From: Clostridia bacterium
GTDB taxonomy: Bacteria; Bacillota; Clostridia; UBA1381; UBA9506
Reading direction: 5' to 3'
NCBI GenBank assembly: GCA_017416855.1
Contig: JAFQAZ010000024.1
Location: 62,001-126,000 of the forward strand
DNA length: 64,000 bases
Under the pieces are notes generated by a model. It saw only the letters and a list, made by a program, of their open reading frames with translations, was not told the origin of the DNA and made no database searches. This document shows, piece by piece, positions 17,922 to 27,172 of this stretch. The position numbers were made by a program, and so were the translations under genes. Every line of letters begins with the position of its first letter. Position 1 is the first letter of the stretch.

Positions 17922-19532
17922 TTATTTAACATATACAATTTGCTCTGCAAATGCTTTTTCATCTGTTACATATACAGATTTAAAGGTTTCGCCTGAGGCT
18001 AAGTCAAAGTAAACCAAAGAGCCTTTGGAAAGCTGGGTATCTGCTTTTTCCATGCCGTCTGCCACAACGAAAAGATCGCTGAACGCCTTAGTGCCCTCAA
18101 GCTCAACAACTTCACAAGCGATACGCATGGTGAATCCGTTGCCGTTGTCGCATACCAAAGAGGGGTAGTAGGTAAAGCGAACATCAGCACCCCGTTCATG
18201 AACAGATTCTTTTAAACTCATCAGCAAGCTTGCAAAAATTGAGTTATATTCACGGGCAAAGTCATAGCTTTCAATGGGAGCAGAAACCTGAGTCTTGAAG
18301 GGTGTGCTATACAGAGCAGAAGGCATTCCTTCCAGTTTTACACGGAAGTTGCCGTAAGGAACTTCGGTCATAAAGAGAGAATGGTCTTTCTTAACATAAT
18401 TGCCGGTAATGGAGTTTAAGTCAGTTGTAATATCTGTCTGAGAGCCGATAACGTCATCCAACAGCAGGCAGATAACAGTAAAATCACGAAGAGTAATCGG
18501 CGCATTTAGATCTTCTTTCAAAGTGATAATGCCGTTGTCTTTAGCATAGGTTAAACAAATGTTGGCAATTTTTGATACTTTGCCCGACAGACTGTCTGTG
18601 GTGGAACCATACACCAGTGTTTTCTTTGCCTTAGTAAAATACTGATGAACCAAAGCGGCAACAGCGTCACCATAGGTGGCTTTTTTATCGATGAATTCCG
18701 GTGTGTTCTTTTCAGCACCGATGCACTGGGAAATAACAGCCAGGTCCAAAGCGTATGTATGTTCAAAAGCTTTTGCAGCGTTTAAACCATAATAAGAAAG
18801 GGTGTGTGCTTCGCCACCAATACGAAGGGCTGCACGGGCCATTTCACCGTTGGTGATGGTGGCGTTGGGGTCATAGGCTTTATCATCAAACAGATGTAAA
18901 CCGTTATAAACGTTTTCGAGAATTTTCGGGCTGACAGTTTCGTTGAAAGAAACATTAGCATCCTTTACGTTACGGGAGCGAACAATTAAGGTTGCAGCTT
19001 CTGCACGGCTTAAGGTGTCATTCAAACGAAGGTTAATACCATCGTCACCTTTGATTAAGCCGGTTGCATATACCCAGGCAATAGCCTGAGGAACCTTTTT
19101 ATACTGAGAAGTAATAATGGCAGGAGCAAAAGCATCATTCACTTTACCGCCACGAATCCATAACAGTTCAGCAACCAGACCACGGGTGATAGGAAGGTCG
19201 GGGAAAAACATGTTAGTGTCGTCTTCCGGGAAATTTGCATTCATAATGTAAGGATAGGCCCAATGTGTGACGGAAACATCACTGTAGTCTCTGGTACGGG
19301 TTACATCGCTTTTTCCCAGCATTTTAACAAATTCTGCGCGAGTAACCGTACCGTTGGGACGAAATGAACCGTCTTCATAACCGGACACAGTACCGTCGGT
19401 CACTAAGGTCTGTACATTTTCATAGGCCCAGTGAGATGCATCGATATCTGTAAAAGTCAAAGCAGAAGCGCTGAAGCTTACAACAGAAAGAAGCATCGAA
19501 ACAACCAAAACCAAAACTAAAGATTTTTTCAT
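17922..19532 (-). CDS. Secreted S-layer-homology (SLH) domain protein
   Basis: 536 residues. Signal peptide with KK, a hydrophobic core (LVLVLVVSMLLSVVSFSA) and a likely cut after ASA around residue 24. Three or more SLH repeats follow: FTDIDASHWAYENVQTLV...GYEDGSFRPNGTVTRAEF (about 26-70), YSDVSVTHWAYPYIMNA...LPITRGLVAELL, and AIAWVYATGLIKG...LNDTLSRAEAATLIV. SLH repeats bind pyruvylated wall polymers. The C-terminal 250 residues are not recognised. RBS AAGGAGGTT at 19538-19546. Confidence 0.85.
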   Translation of the reverse strand: MKKSLVLVLVVSMLLSVVSFSASALTFTDIDASHWAYENVQTLVTDGTVSGYEDGSFRPNGTVTRAEFVKMLGKSDVTRTRDYSDVSVTHWAYPYIMNANFPEDDTNMFFPDLPITRGLVAELLWIRGGKVNDAFAPAIITSQYKKVPQAIAWVYATGLIKGDDGINLRLNDTLSRAEAATLIVRSRNVKDANVSFNETVSPKILENVYNGLHLFDDKAYDPNATITNGEMARAALRIGGEAHTLSYYGLNAAKAFEHTYALDLAVISQCIGAEKNTPEFIDKKATYGDAVAALVHQYFTKAKKTLVYGSTTDSLSGKVSKIANICLTYAKDNGIITLKEDLNAPITLRDFTVICLLLDDVIGSQTDITTDLNSITGNYVKKDHSLFMTEVPYGNFRVKLEGMPSALYSTPFKTQVSAPIESYDFAREYNSIFASLLMSLKESVHERGADVRFTYYPSLVCDNGNGFTMRIACEVVELEGTKAFSDLFVVADGMEKADTQLSKGSLVYFDLASGETFKSVYVTDEKAFAEQIVYVK

Positions 19533-19573
19533 TTTTTAACCTCCTTGAACGAGTGTAAAATATAAGTATTTAT

Positions 19574-19602
19574 ATTATAACACAATATGAGCAGATTCGC
19601 AA
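19574..19602 (-). promoter_or_regulatory. Promoter of the SLH gene
   Basis: On the minus strand TTGCGA - 17 bases - TATAAT, with TG upstream of the -10 (TGTTATAAT). About 28 bases then lead to AAGGAGGTT. Confidence 0.72.
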
Positions 19603-19655
19603 GTAGAGTTTTCTTTGATTTTAAAAGTTTATGTCAGATGACGTAAAAAATACTC

Positions 19656-19684
19656 TTGTTTTTTTGAGTGTTTTATAGTACAAT
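19656..19684 (+). promoter_or_regulatory. Promoter of the pqqD-like operon
   Basis: TTGTTT (19656-19661) - 17 bases - TACAAT (19679-19684). An imperfect hairpin (AAAATACTC / GAGTGTTTT, 19647-19674) overlaps the -35 and could be an operator. Confidence 0.5.
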
Positions 19685-19724
19685 ATTTTATGTATATATA
19701 TTGTAAGAATTGAGGGTTGATAAT

Positions 19725-19994
19725 ATGAAAATTAAAGAGGGTTTTATATTAAAGGATATTGCGGGCAAAACAGTCGCCGTGCCTGCCGGAGAAAATCTTG
19801 TGAATTTGCAGTTGATGCTCACTTTAAATGAAAGCGGTGCTTTTTTATGGAAGTGCTTGCAGAAGCCCTGTAGCCAAGAGAATCTGGTTGCAGCTTTAAC
19901 GGGAGAATATAATGTTGATGCAGAAACCGCCGGAAAAGATGTACAGGAATTCATTACCATTTTAAAGGAGAATCAGATTTTAGATGAAGCCTGA
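19725..19994 (+). CDS. PqqD family peptide-chaperone-like protein
   Basis: 89 residues of the PqqD fold: ILKDIAGKTVAVPAGENLVNLQLMLTLNESGAFLWKCLQ then a helical half ending VQEFITILKENQIL. PqqD-type domains bind RiPP precursor peptides and hand them to maturases or proteases. ATG 19725 with GAGGG 8 bases upstream. Its stop overlaps the start of the peptidase gene by 11 bases, so translation is coupled. No radical-SAM or cyclase gene is adjacent. Confidence 0.8.
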   Translation: MKIKEGFILKDIAGKTVAVPAGENLVNLQLMLTLNESGAFLWKCLQKPCSQENLVAALTGEYNVDAETAGKDVQEFITILKENQILDEA

Positions 19995-20466
19995 AGTCGG
20001 TCATGAACAAATTGAAATGCAATTGCTGTTGCCCTTTTTAAAGGAAATGCTGGCTGAAGGTCGTGAGATCAAAATGACTGTAACCGGAAACAGTATGTAT
20101 CCTTTACTGCGCGACAGGCAGGATAGTGTGTTGCTCACAACAACCGGGCAACCAAAAAAATTTGATATTGCTTTGTTTGTACGAACAAACGGCGAAGCGG
20201 TGCTGCACCGGATTGTTGCATGCGGTGATGACGGCTTTATTATGCTGGGAGATAACCAGTATGAAAAGGAAGGGCCGATTGGTCCCGAGCAGATTGTAGC
20301 GGTCGCCAAAGGCTTTTATCGTGGAACCCGCTTTATTCCTTTTGAGACTTGGTGGTGCAGGCTGTATACCTTCATATGGGGCAATGCCTGCGGAATGAGA
20401 AGAGTGCTTAAACCTTTTGTAATATGGGTTGGCAAGATGATTAAACGAGCAGAGCGAATGGAGTAA
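19984..20466 (+). CDS. S24/S26-like (signal peptidase type) protein, Ser/His form
   Basis: 160 residues. TVTGNSMYPLL holds the serine (Ser37) and VLHRIVACGDDGFIMLGDN has His75, the Ser-His arrangement of ER/archaeal-type signal peptidases, rather than the bacterial Ser-Lys pair. The C-terminal part has a hydrophobic stretch (YTFIWGNACGMRRVLKPFVIWVGKMI) that could anchor it. It is likely to cut a peptide handled by the PqqD-like protein or exported by the ABC protein. Overlaps pqqD; the ABC gene starts 4 bases after its stop. Confidence 0.75.
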   Translation: MKPEVGHEQIEMQLLLPFLKEMLAEGREIKMTVTGNSMYPLLRDRQDSVLLTTTGQPKKFDIALFVRTNGEAVLHRIVACGDDGFIMLGDNQYEKEGPIGPEQIVAVAKGFYRGTRFIPFETWWCRLYTFIWGNACGMRRVLKPFVIWVGKMIKRAERME

Positions 20467-20470
20467 CCTG

Positions 20471-22123
20471 ATGAAACGGATTATTAAGAAAGCGCAATAT
20501 GTTTTGCCCGGTATTATCGGGCTGACGCTGGTTGGCACCATCATATCAATGATGGGTGTTGTTTTTGCGTTCCTTTCTAAACGGGTATTGGATGTGGCAA
20601 CCGGTCAGGCAGAGGGTAACCTGCTTACAGAAGGGCTTTTATTATTTGGTTTTCTGGCTATTCAGTTGCTTTTGGATGTAGTGATGTCCATGCTGGATGT
20701 CCGTGTCAGCGGAAGATTTCAAATCCGTGAAAAAACAAACCTGTTCAATATCATTATGAAAAAGAATTATATGCAGATTTCGGGGTATCATTCCGGTGAA
20801 TTGTTGAATCGAATCAACAGCGATGTCAATGTTGTGACCACCGGCTTGATTCAGATGCTTCCGAATCTGTTTTTTTATGTTACCAAAATTATTTTCTCGT
20901 TTTGTGCCCTATATGTTTTAGACAGAACATTTGCATTTTTATGTCTTTTGGTAGGGCCGCTGATTTTTGTGACGGCATGCGTATACAGAAAATATATGAA
21001 AAAGCTTCATAAAGAGCATCAGGAAGCGGATGGACGGGTTAAATCCTTTATGCAGGAGACTCTGAAAAATATTTTAGTGATTAAGTCATTCGGCTGTGGG
21101 GAAGCGGCTGCAGACAAAAGCCGCAACTTGCAGTTTAAACTGTTTAAACTGAGCTTAAAGCGAAATCGAATCAGTATTCTTGCTCATGTTTTCTTTTATG
21201 TAGGGTTAACTGCCGGTTACTACATTGCGTTGGCTTGGGGTGCTTATAAGATTTCAAAGGGCCTTATGACATTTGGTACTTTAACGGCGTTATTACAGTT
21301 GGTTGGTCAGATTCAATCGCCGTTTCAGGGAATTTCTTCTTTGTTACCGCAGTACTATGCAATGCAGGCATCCGGAGAACGGTTGGCAGAAATTGAAGAC
21401 TTACCGGAGGATACAGCCACCGCTTTTGTGGAGGGGTTAGAAAAGGACTGGTCATCTATCGAGCTTTCCGGGGTGGATTTTGCCTATCAGACAGACAAGG
21501 TTTTGGATGCTGTGAATTTTACAGTTCATCAGGGTGAGTTTATCGTGATTACCGGTACATCCGGTACGGGTAAAAGCACTTTGTTAAAACTGATGTTAGG
21601 CATTTTACCGCCGAACGCCGGAAAAGCATCCGTAACGTTGAAAAATGGCATGGTATTACCTTTGGAACAGGCGGCCAAACAGCTGTTTTCCTATGTGCCA
21701 CAGGGTAATTTGATTGTATCCGGCTCCATTCGGGAAAATCTTGCATTTTTTAAAACAAATGTATCAGAAGGCGATATGATTGAAGCGGCTAAAACAGCTC
21801 AGATATGGGATTATATCAGCGAATTGCCTGATGGATTGGATACTGTGTTGGGCGAGGGCGGATTAGGTCTTTCAGAAGGCCAGATTCAGCGCCTTGCAGT
21901 TGCCCGTGCGGTGCTCCACAACTCTCCGGTTTTACTTTTGGATGAGGCAACATCGGCATTGGATGAGCAGACGGAATTGGCCATTTTACAGGCGTTGAAG
22001 GAAAGGCAGGATAAGACCTGTATTTTGGTTTCTCATAAAAAGGCTGCTCTCGATTTTTGCGATACGGTTTTTCACTTTGAAGGTAATCAAATTTTTTCTG
22101 ATAAAAAAAGTGAAAAAAATTAA
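20471..22123 (+). CDS. ABC exporter (permease-ATPase), peptide-export type
   Basis: 550 residues. TM domain to about 310 (LPGIIGLTLVGTIISMMGVVFAFL and others), ATPase with GTSGTGKST Walker A, YVPQGNLIVSG Q-loop, variant signature LSEGQ (instead of LSGGQ), VLLLDEATSALDE, and VSHKKAAL H-loop. It has no N-terminal C39 peptidase, which fits with a separate S26-like peptidase in the same operon. Third and last gene of the pqqD operon. Confidence 0.88.
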   Translation: MKRIIKKAQYVLPGIIGLTLVGTIISMMGVVFAFLSKRVLDVATGQAEGNLLTEGLLLFGFLAIQLLLDVVMSMLDVRVSGRFQIREKTNLFNIIMKKNYMQISGYHSGELLNRINSDVNVVTTGLIQMLPNLFFYVTKIIFSFCALYVLDRTFAFLCLLVGPLIFVTACVYRKYMKKLHKEHQEADGRVKSFMQETLKNILVIKSFGCGEAAADKSRNLQFKLFKLSLKRNRISILAHVFFYVGLTAGYYIALAWGAYKISKGLMTFGTLTALLQLVGQIQSPFQGISSLLPQYYAMQASGERLAEIEDLPEDTATAFVEGLEKDWSSIELSGVDFAYQTDKVLDAVNFTVHQGEFIVITGTSGTGKSTLLKLMLGILPPNAGKASVTLKNGMVLPLEQAAKQLFSYVPQGNLIVSGSIRENLAFFKTNVSEGDMIEAAKTAQIWDYISELPDGLDTVLGEGGLGLSEGQIQRLAVARAVLHNSPVLLLDEATSALDEQTELAILQALKERQDKTCILVSHKKAALDFCDTVFHFEGNQIFSDKKSEKN

Positions 22124-22131
22124 AAAAAATA

Positions 22132-22160
22132 TAGACATAAATCAATATTTGTGATATACT
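22132..22160 (+). promoter_or_regulatory. Promoter of the pyrimidine operon
   Basis: TAGACA (22132-22137) - 17 bases - TATACT (22155-22160), with extended -10 TGATATACT. The same 14-base core TTTGTGATATACTA occurs before rpsB. Confidence 0.75.
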
Positions 22161-22170
22161 ATTTGAAACG

Positions 22171-22290
22171 ACCTTTAAATCGGTACAGAGATGCTGATAA
22201 GGTACTTACAACAGTAAATAGTCTTAAATTCGGTCATGACTATCAGTCTGCCTGCAAGTCCTTGTCGCATTCTGCGGTGAGGATTTTTTT
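22171..22290 (+). promoter_or_regulatory. PyrR-binding leader and attenuator
   Basis: 22171-22204 begins ACCTTTAAATCGG and contains TACAGAGATGCTGATAAGG, closely matching the Bacillus PyrR-binding anti-antiterminator (consensus core CCAGAGAGGCT). Next is a hairpin ATAGTC/GACTAT (22218-22244), an antiterminator partner AAGTCCTT (22256-22263) able to pair with AAGGTACTT (22199-22207), and a terminator stem TCCTTGTCGCA / TGCGGTGAGGA (22259-22283) with seven T. PyrR bound to UMP would favour termination ahead of its own gene. Confidence 0.88.
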
Positions 22291-22325
22291 ATTGCCAAAT
22301 ATTTCTATATGAGGAGGCTGTTTTT

Positions 22326-22886
22326 ATGGAACGAAACCGTTCAATCATTATGGATGAAGCTGCAATGCAACGCGCCATTACCCGTATTGCTTATGAGATT
22401 ATTGAAAAGAATAAGGGTGTGGATAATCTGGCCTTAATCGGCATCCGCCGTCGCGGTGTGTTAATGGCAGACAGATTACAGAAAAAGTTAGAAGAATTAG
22501 AAGGTAAGGAAGTACCGAACGGTATTTTAGATATTACTTTTTACCGTGATGATTTAAGTTTAATGTCTGAAATGCCGGTGATTAACGGCACAGATATTGA
22601 CTTTATGATTATCGGCAAAAAACTGATTTTAGTAGATGATGTGCTCTTTACAGGCCGTACAGCCAGAGCGGCGATGGAAGCTGTTATGGAAATGGGCCGT
22701 CCTGCCAAAATTGAACTGGCAGTTATGGTTGACCGCGGCCACCGCGAACTTCCCATCCGTGCAGATTATGTTGGTAAAAATATGCCTACCTCGCGGAACG
22801 AAGTGGTGCATGTGGATTTTGAAGAATTAGATGGTAAAAACGAGGTTTTCCTGGAGAAACCGTTGTGCAAGGAGGAGCAGGCATGA
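22326..22886 (+). CDS. pyrR: Pyrimidine operon attenuator / uracil phosphoribosyltransferase PyrR
   Basis: 186 residues. PRPP-binding loop LILVDDVLFTGRTARAA; conserved IGIRRRGVLMADRL and LDITFYRDDL; basic MVDRGHRELPIRADYVGKNMPTS. Binds the leader described just upstream, so it autoregulates the operon. RBS GAGGAGG. The stop overlaps the pyrB start (ATGA). Confidence 0.95.
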   Translation: MERNRSIIMDEAAMQRAITRIAYEIIEKNKGVDNLALIGIRRRGVLMADRLQKKLEELEGKEVPNGILDITFYRDDLSLMSEMPVINGTDIDFMIIGKKLILVDDVLFTGRTARAAMEAVMEMGRPAKIELAVMVDRGHRELPIRADYVGKNMPTSRNEVVHVDFEELDGKNEVFLEKPLCKEEQA

Positions 22887-23806
22887 AACTTTCCGGCAAG
22901 GATTTATTAGGGCTTAAGGAGCTTTCTGCAGAAGAAATCCGATATATTTTATATCAGGCAGAAATCATGAAGCAGATTCTGGTGCAGGATGCAAAGAAAA
23001 CACCCCATTTGCAGGGCAGAACCGTGGTAACCCTGTTTTATGAAAACAGTACAAGAACAAGACTTTCCTTTGAACTGGCTTCAAAATATATGAGTGCCAA
23101 TGCGGCCAATATTACCGCATCGGGCTCCAGCGTGGCCAAAGGTGAGAGTCTGATTGATACAGCCAGAACGTTAGATGTAATGGGAACCGATGTTATCGTT
23201 ATCCGTCATCAGATGTCCGGTGCGCCCCACCTCATTGCACAGCACGTGAAAGCGGCCGTTGTCAATGCAGGCGATGGTATGAACGAGCATCCCACTCAGG
23301 CACTTCTTGACATGCTCACCATGAAAGAGAAAAAAGGCAGAATTGAAGGCTTAAAGGTTGCTATTGTTGGTGATGTGGCGCATAGCCGTGTGGCGCGTTC
23401 CAATATTTATGGACTGAACAAAATGGGAGCTGAAGTTGTACTGGGTGGTCCTGCTACTTTAATGCCCCGCGATATTGAATCCCTTGGCGTTACGGCTTAT
23501 GAAGATGTGGACAAGGCCATCAAGGGTGCTGATGTTGTTATGTGTCTGCGTTTGCAGAAAGAACGTCAGCAGAGCGGCCTGCTTCCCAGCATGCGAGAAT
23601 ACTCTAAGTTTTTTGGTGTCGATACAAAGCGCCTGCGTCTTGCAAAAGAAGATGCTCTCATTATGCACCCTGGACCGGTAAACCGTGGCATTGAATTATG
23701 CACAGATGCCATTAATTTAGACCGTGCGGTGATTGATGAGCAGGTAACCAACGGTGTGGCTGTTCGTATGGCAGTACTTAACATTCTGGCAAAGAGAGGT
23801 AACTGA
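22883..23806 (+). CDS. pyrB: Aspartate carbamoyltransferase catalytic subunit
   Basis: 307 residues. Carbamoyl-phosphate site [13 protein letters not shown] and [37 protein letters not shown] for aspartate, MHPGPVNRG. Second step of UMP synthesis. Start ATG 22883 follows AAGGAGG (22869-22875). There is no pyrI regulatory subunit gene, as usual in PyrR-type operons. Confidence 0.95.
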   Translation: MKLSGKDLLGLKELSAEEIRYILYQAEIMKQILVQDAKKTPHLQGRTVVTLFYENSTRTRLSFELASKYMSANAANITASGSSVAKGESLIDTARTLDVMGTDVIVIRHQMSGAPHLIAQHVKAAVVNAGDGMNEHPTQALLDMLTMKEKKGRIEGLKVAIVGDVAHSRVARSNIYGLNKMGAEVVLGGPATLMPRDIESLGVTAYEDVDKAIKGADVVMCLRLQKERQQSGLLPSMREYSKFFGVDTKRLRLAKEDALIMHPGPVNRGIELCTDAINLDRAVIDEQVTNGVAVRMAVLNILAKRGN

Positions 23807-25089
23807 TGATGAGTATTTTAATTAAAGGCGGTCGCGTGATGGATCCGGCCAGCGGTCTGGATGCAGTTTGTGATGTGCTTGTAGAAGATGGAAAAATCAA
23901 AGCCATCGGCGAAAATTTGGCAGCAGATGGCACTGTGATTGATGCTGCCGGTAAAATAGTAGCTCCTGGTTTGATTGATATGCATTGTCATTTAAGAGAA
24001 CCCGGTCAGGAATATAAAGAAGATATTGAAAGTGGCACCAGAGCGGCAGCTATGGGTGGTTTTACCTCTGTAGCCTGCATGCCAAATACCAGCCCGGCTC
24101 TGGATAATGCGGCTTTAATTGAATTTGTGAAAAATAAAGCAGAAAAAGTAGGTAGTGCCAACGTGTTCCCCATTGGTGCAGTAACAAAAGGCAGAAAGGG
24201 CGAACAGCTGGCAGAAATCGGCGATATGAAAATGGCCGGTGCTGTTGCTATTTCTGACGATGGCAGTCCGGTAGGCAATCCTGAAATTATGCGTCGCGCA
24301 CTGGAATATTCTGATATGTTTGATATGCTGGTTATTTCTCATTGCGAAGAAATGTCTCTGGCGAATGGATTTATGAACGAGGGCGCTGTGGCAACCAGAT
24401 TAGGATTAAAGGGCATTCCTAATGCGGCAGAAGAAGTGCAGGTGGCTCGTGATGCTATTTTAGCAAAGGAAACCGGCAAGCGGATTCACATCTGTCACAT
24501 CAGCACAGAAGGCAGCGTGGAAATTATCCGTCAGGCAAAGGCTAATGGCGTACGCATCACCGCTGAAACCTGCCCCCATTATTTCACCTTGACAGAAGAT
24601 GCCTGTGAAGGCTTTAATACCAATGCAAAAATGAATCCCCCTCTTCGTACACAAAAGGATGTGGATGCCATTATCAAAGGTCTGGCAGATGGCACAGTAG
24701 ATGCTGTGGCAACCGACCACGCACCCCATCACGTTGATGAAAAAGAAGTGGAATTCGGTGTGGCTGCTAACGGCATTGTGGGTCTTGAAACAGCACTGCC
24801 TCTGGGCGTAACCTATCTTGTGAAGAAGGACAAGCTGAGTCTTGCGGATTTGCTTGCCAAAATGACCTGTAATCCGGCAGATATTTTAAAAATTGCCAAA
24901 GGTCGTCTGGAAGAAAATGCGGATGCAGATATTGTGATTTTTGATATTGATACACCGTTTACGGTAGATGTCAACAATTTTGCCTCTAAGTCCACAAACT
25001 CTCCTTATGACGGATGGGAACTGTATGGTAAAGTGGAGTACACCATTGTAGGCGGTAGAATCGTTGTTAAAGAAGGAAAATTACAGTAA
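23806..25089 (+). CDS. pyrC: Dihydroorotase
   Basis: 427-residue class I dihydroorotase. [16 protein letters not shown] carries the zinc-binding HxH, followed by [35 protein letters not shown] and TDHAPHH. Cyclises carbamoyl-aspartate. The start is ATG 23806 overlapping the pyrB stop, or the adjacent ATG 23809; GAGAGG fits both. Confidence 0.95.
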   Translation: MMSILIKGGRVMDPASGLDAVCDVLVEDGKIKAIGENLAADGTVIDAAGKIVAPGLIDMHCHLREPGQEYKEDIESGTRAAAMGGFTSVACMPNTSPALDNAALIEFVKNKAEKVGSANVFPIGAVTKGRKGEQLAEIGDMKMAGAVAISDDGSPVGNPEIMRRALEYSDMFDMLVISHCEEMSLANGFMNEGAVATRLGLKGIPNAAEEVQVARDAILAKETGKRIHICHISTEGSVEIIRQAKANGVRITAETCPHYFTLTEDACEGFNTNAKMNPPLRTQKDVDAIIKGLADGTVDAVATDHAPHHVDEKEVEFGVAANGIVGLETALPLGVTYLVKKDKLSLADLLAKMTCNPADILKIAKGRLEENADADIVIFDIDTPFTVDVNNFASKSTNSPYDGWELYGKVEYTIVGGRIVVKEGKLQ

Positions 25090-25114
25090 AAATAAAGGGA
25101 AAGAGGTTAGATAG

Positions 25115-26032
25115 ATGTCCATTGATATTTTAATTGAGAAAATTAAAGAAAAAAAGAACCCTACCGTGGCAGGACTGGATCCCTGCTGGGAATATATTCC
25201 CGAGCACATTCAGGCAGAAGCCATTGCCAAGTACGGCAAAACCAATCAGGCTGTAGGAGAGGCACTCCTTACCTTTAATAAGGGTTTAATTGATTCTTTG
25301 TGTGATATTGTACCGGCGGTAAAACCCCAGTCCGCGTATTATGAAATGTATGGTCTGTCCGGTCTTGCTGCTTTGGCAGGCACCATTTCTTATGCTAAAG
25401 AAAAAGGTATGTATGTGGTTTTAGACGGTAAGCGTAACGACATCGGCAAAACTGCCGAAGCATACTCTGCAGCTTACTTAGGCGGCGTTATGGCCGGTGA
25501 TATTGATGTAAAAAATGAGCTGGAAAGTGATGGCTTAACGGTAAATGGTTATTTGGGTACCGACGGTATTCTGCCCTTTGTTAAAGACTGTGACAAAGCC
25601 GGTAAAATCATTTTCGTTTTAGTGAAAACCTCTAACCCCTCATCCGGTGAATTGCAGGATTTAACCGTCGGTGATGAAACCATTTATCAGAAAATGGCCG
25701 GTATGGTTACCCGTTGGGGTGAAGGCTTAGAAGGGAAATACGGCTACACACCGGTGGGTGCTGTGGTAGGCGCAACCTATCCCAAGCAGTTAAAAGAACT
25801 CCGTGGTTTAATGCCGAAATCTTATATTTTAGTACCCGGTTACGGTGCACAGGGTGGCGGCGCACAGGATGTGGCAGGTGCCTTTGATGCAAACGGTCTG
25901 GGTGCTATCATCAACTCTTCCCGCGGGATTATGTGCGCTTGGCAGAAGGGTGACTACAAGCCGGAAGAATTCGGCAAGGCTGCCCGCGATGAAGCTATTC
26001 GTATGCGTGAAGATATTTTGCAATACATCTAA
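25115..26032 (+). CDS. pyrF: Orotidine-5'-phosphate decarboxylase (long form)
   Basis: 305 residues, the long PyrF type. Signature VVLDGKRNDIGKTAEAYSAAYLG (Lys-Asp catalytic network), VKPQSAYYEMYG, LVKTSNPSSGELQD, PGYGAQGGGAQDV and NSSRGIM near the C-terminus for phosphate binding. Last step to UMP. pyrD, pyrK and pyrE are absent from this operon and must lie elsewhere. Confidence 0.94.
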   Translation: MSIDILIEKIKEKKNPTVAGLDPCWEYIPEHIQAEAIAKYGKTNQAVGEALLTFNKGLIDSLCDIVPAVKPQSAYYEMYGLSGLAALAGTISYAKEKGMYVVLDGKRNDIGKTAEAYSAAYLGGVMAGDIDVKNELESDGLTVNGYLGTDGILPFVKDCDKAGKIIFVLVKTSNPSSGELQDLTVGDETIYQKMAGMVTRWGEGLEGKYGYTPVGAVVGATYPKQLKELRGLMPKSYILVPGYGAQGGGAQDVAGAFDANGLGAIINSSRGIMCAWQKGDYKPEEFGKAARDEAIRMREDILQYI

Positions 26033-26089
26033 TTAGCAAGTTTCCGCTTTCGGCGGTTAAGATACAAAAGACAGAAAGGAAGTAAAGCC

Positions 26090-27172
26090 ATGAAAAAAGC
26101 ATTTTTGGCACTGGCTGACGGTACAGTTTTTGAAGGCATCAGCGCCGGCGCAGATGGCACAGCCTTGGGTGAGATTGTGTTCACAACCGGAATGGTTGGC
26201 TATTTAGAAACCGTAACAGACCCAGCTTTTGCCGGTCAGATTGTGACAATGACCTATCCTATTATCGGTAACTACGGCGTTAACCGCGCAGACTGTCAGT
26301 CCGGTAAGGTTCAGGTCAAGGGAATGATAATGAAAGAGATGGCAACCCATCCCAATAATTTCCGATCAGAAGAAACGTTAAAAGATTATCTTCTGAGTGA
26401 AAATGTGGTGGCTATCAGCGGTATAGATACCCGGGCTCTCACAAAGATCATCCGTAATCAGGGCGCTATGAACGGTGTGATTACCACCGATGAGAATTTT
26501 AAATTTGAAAATTATAAAGCGCAAATAGAAGCCTATACAGTAGGTGCTTTGGTCTCCGAGGTAACCTGCAAAGAAAAGTATACGGTAGGAAGTGGCGCAT
26601 TACAGGTGACATTGATTGACTATGGTGTGCAGAAAAATATCATCGAGTCTTTGGTGAAGCGTGGGGCAACCGTAACGGTTTATCCTGCGACCACTAAAGC
26701 TTCTGACATATTGGCGGATAAGCCGGATGGTATTATGCTTTCGGGCGGTCCCGGCAATCCGGCAGACTATCCCGGATTGATTGCGGAGATTAAAGAACTG
26801 CTTGCTTCCGGTACACCTTTATTTGGTACCGGTTTGGGTCACCAGATGGCGGCCATCGCAATGGGCGGTAAAACTGAAAAATTGAAATTCGGTCATCGCG
26901 GTGCTAATCAGCCGGTAAAAGACCTGGCCAAGGATATGACCTTTGCAACCGTACAGAATTGCGGTTATACTGTGGTAAAAGACAGTCTGGAGGAAAGCGT
27001 AGCAACGGTGAGTCATATCAATGTAAATGACGGCACAGTAGAAGGGATTCGTTATAACGGTATTCCGGCATTTACCGTTCAGTACGCACCGGAATGTAAA
27101 CCCGGTCCTAAGAGTATGGAATATATTTTTGATGAATTTATGAATCTGGTAGGAGGGAAGCACAATGCCTAA
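26090..27172 (+). CDS. carA: Carbamoyl-phosphate synthase small subunit with inactivated glutaminase site
   Basis: 360 residues, normal length. The N-terminal CPSase small-chain domain is well conserved (FTTGMVGYLETVTDP, TYPIIGNYGVN). The class I amidotransferase domain is recognisable (LSGGPGNPADYP, KFGHRGAN, DGTVEGIRYNG), but its catalytic residues are replaced: the nucleophile Cys of GICLGHQ is Gly248 (GTGLGHQ), the His of QYHPE is Ala333 (QYAPE), and the His of QNHG is Cys291 (QNCG). Glu335 remains. It should be unable to hydrolyse glutamine, so CarAB would need free ammonia. The ORF is intact and overlaps carB by 8 bases, arguing for a functional structural subunit. Confidence 0.93.
   Translation: MKKAFLALADGTVFEGISAGADGTALGEIVFTTGMVGYLETVTDPAFAGQIVTMTYPIIGNYGVNRADCQSGKVQVKGMIMKEMATHPNNFRSEETLKDYLLSENVVAISGIDTRALTKIIRNQGAMNGVITTDENFKFENYKAQIEAYTVGALVSEVTCKEKYTVGSGALQVTLIDYGVQKNIIESLVKRGATVTVYPATTKASDILADKPDGIMLSGGPGNPADYPGLIAEIKELLASGTPLFGTGLGHQMAAIAMGGKTEKLKFGHRGANQPVKDLAKDMTFATVQNCGYTVVKDSLEESVATVSHINVNDGTVEGIRYNGIPAFTVQYAPECKPGPKSMEYIFDEFMNLVGGKHNA

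Noticed and set aside
19587-19646. A 19-codon ORF upstream of the pqqD-like gene, considered as a RiPP precursor
   Set aside because: No ribosome site, lies across the SLH promoter on the opposite strand and upstream of the likely pqqD promoter, and has no leader-like or Gly/Cys-rich core pattern.
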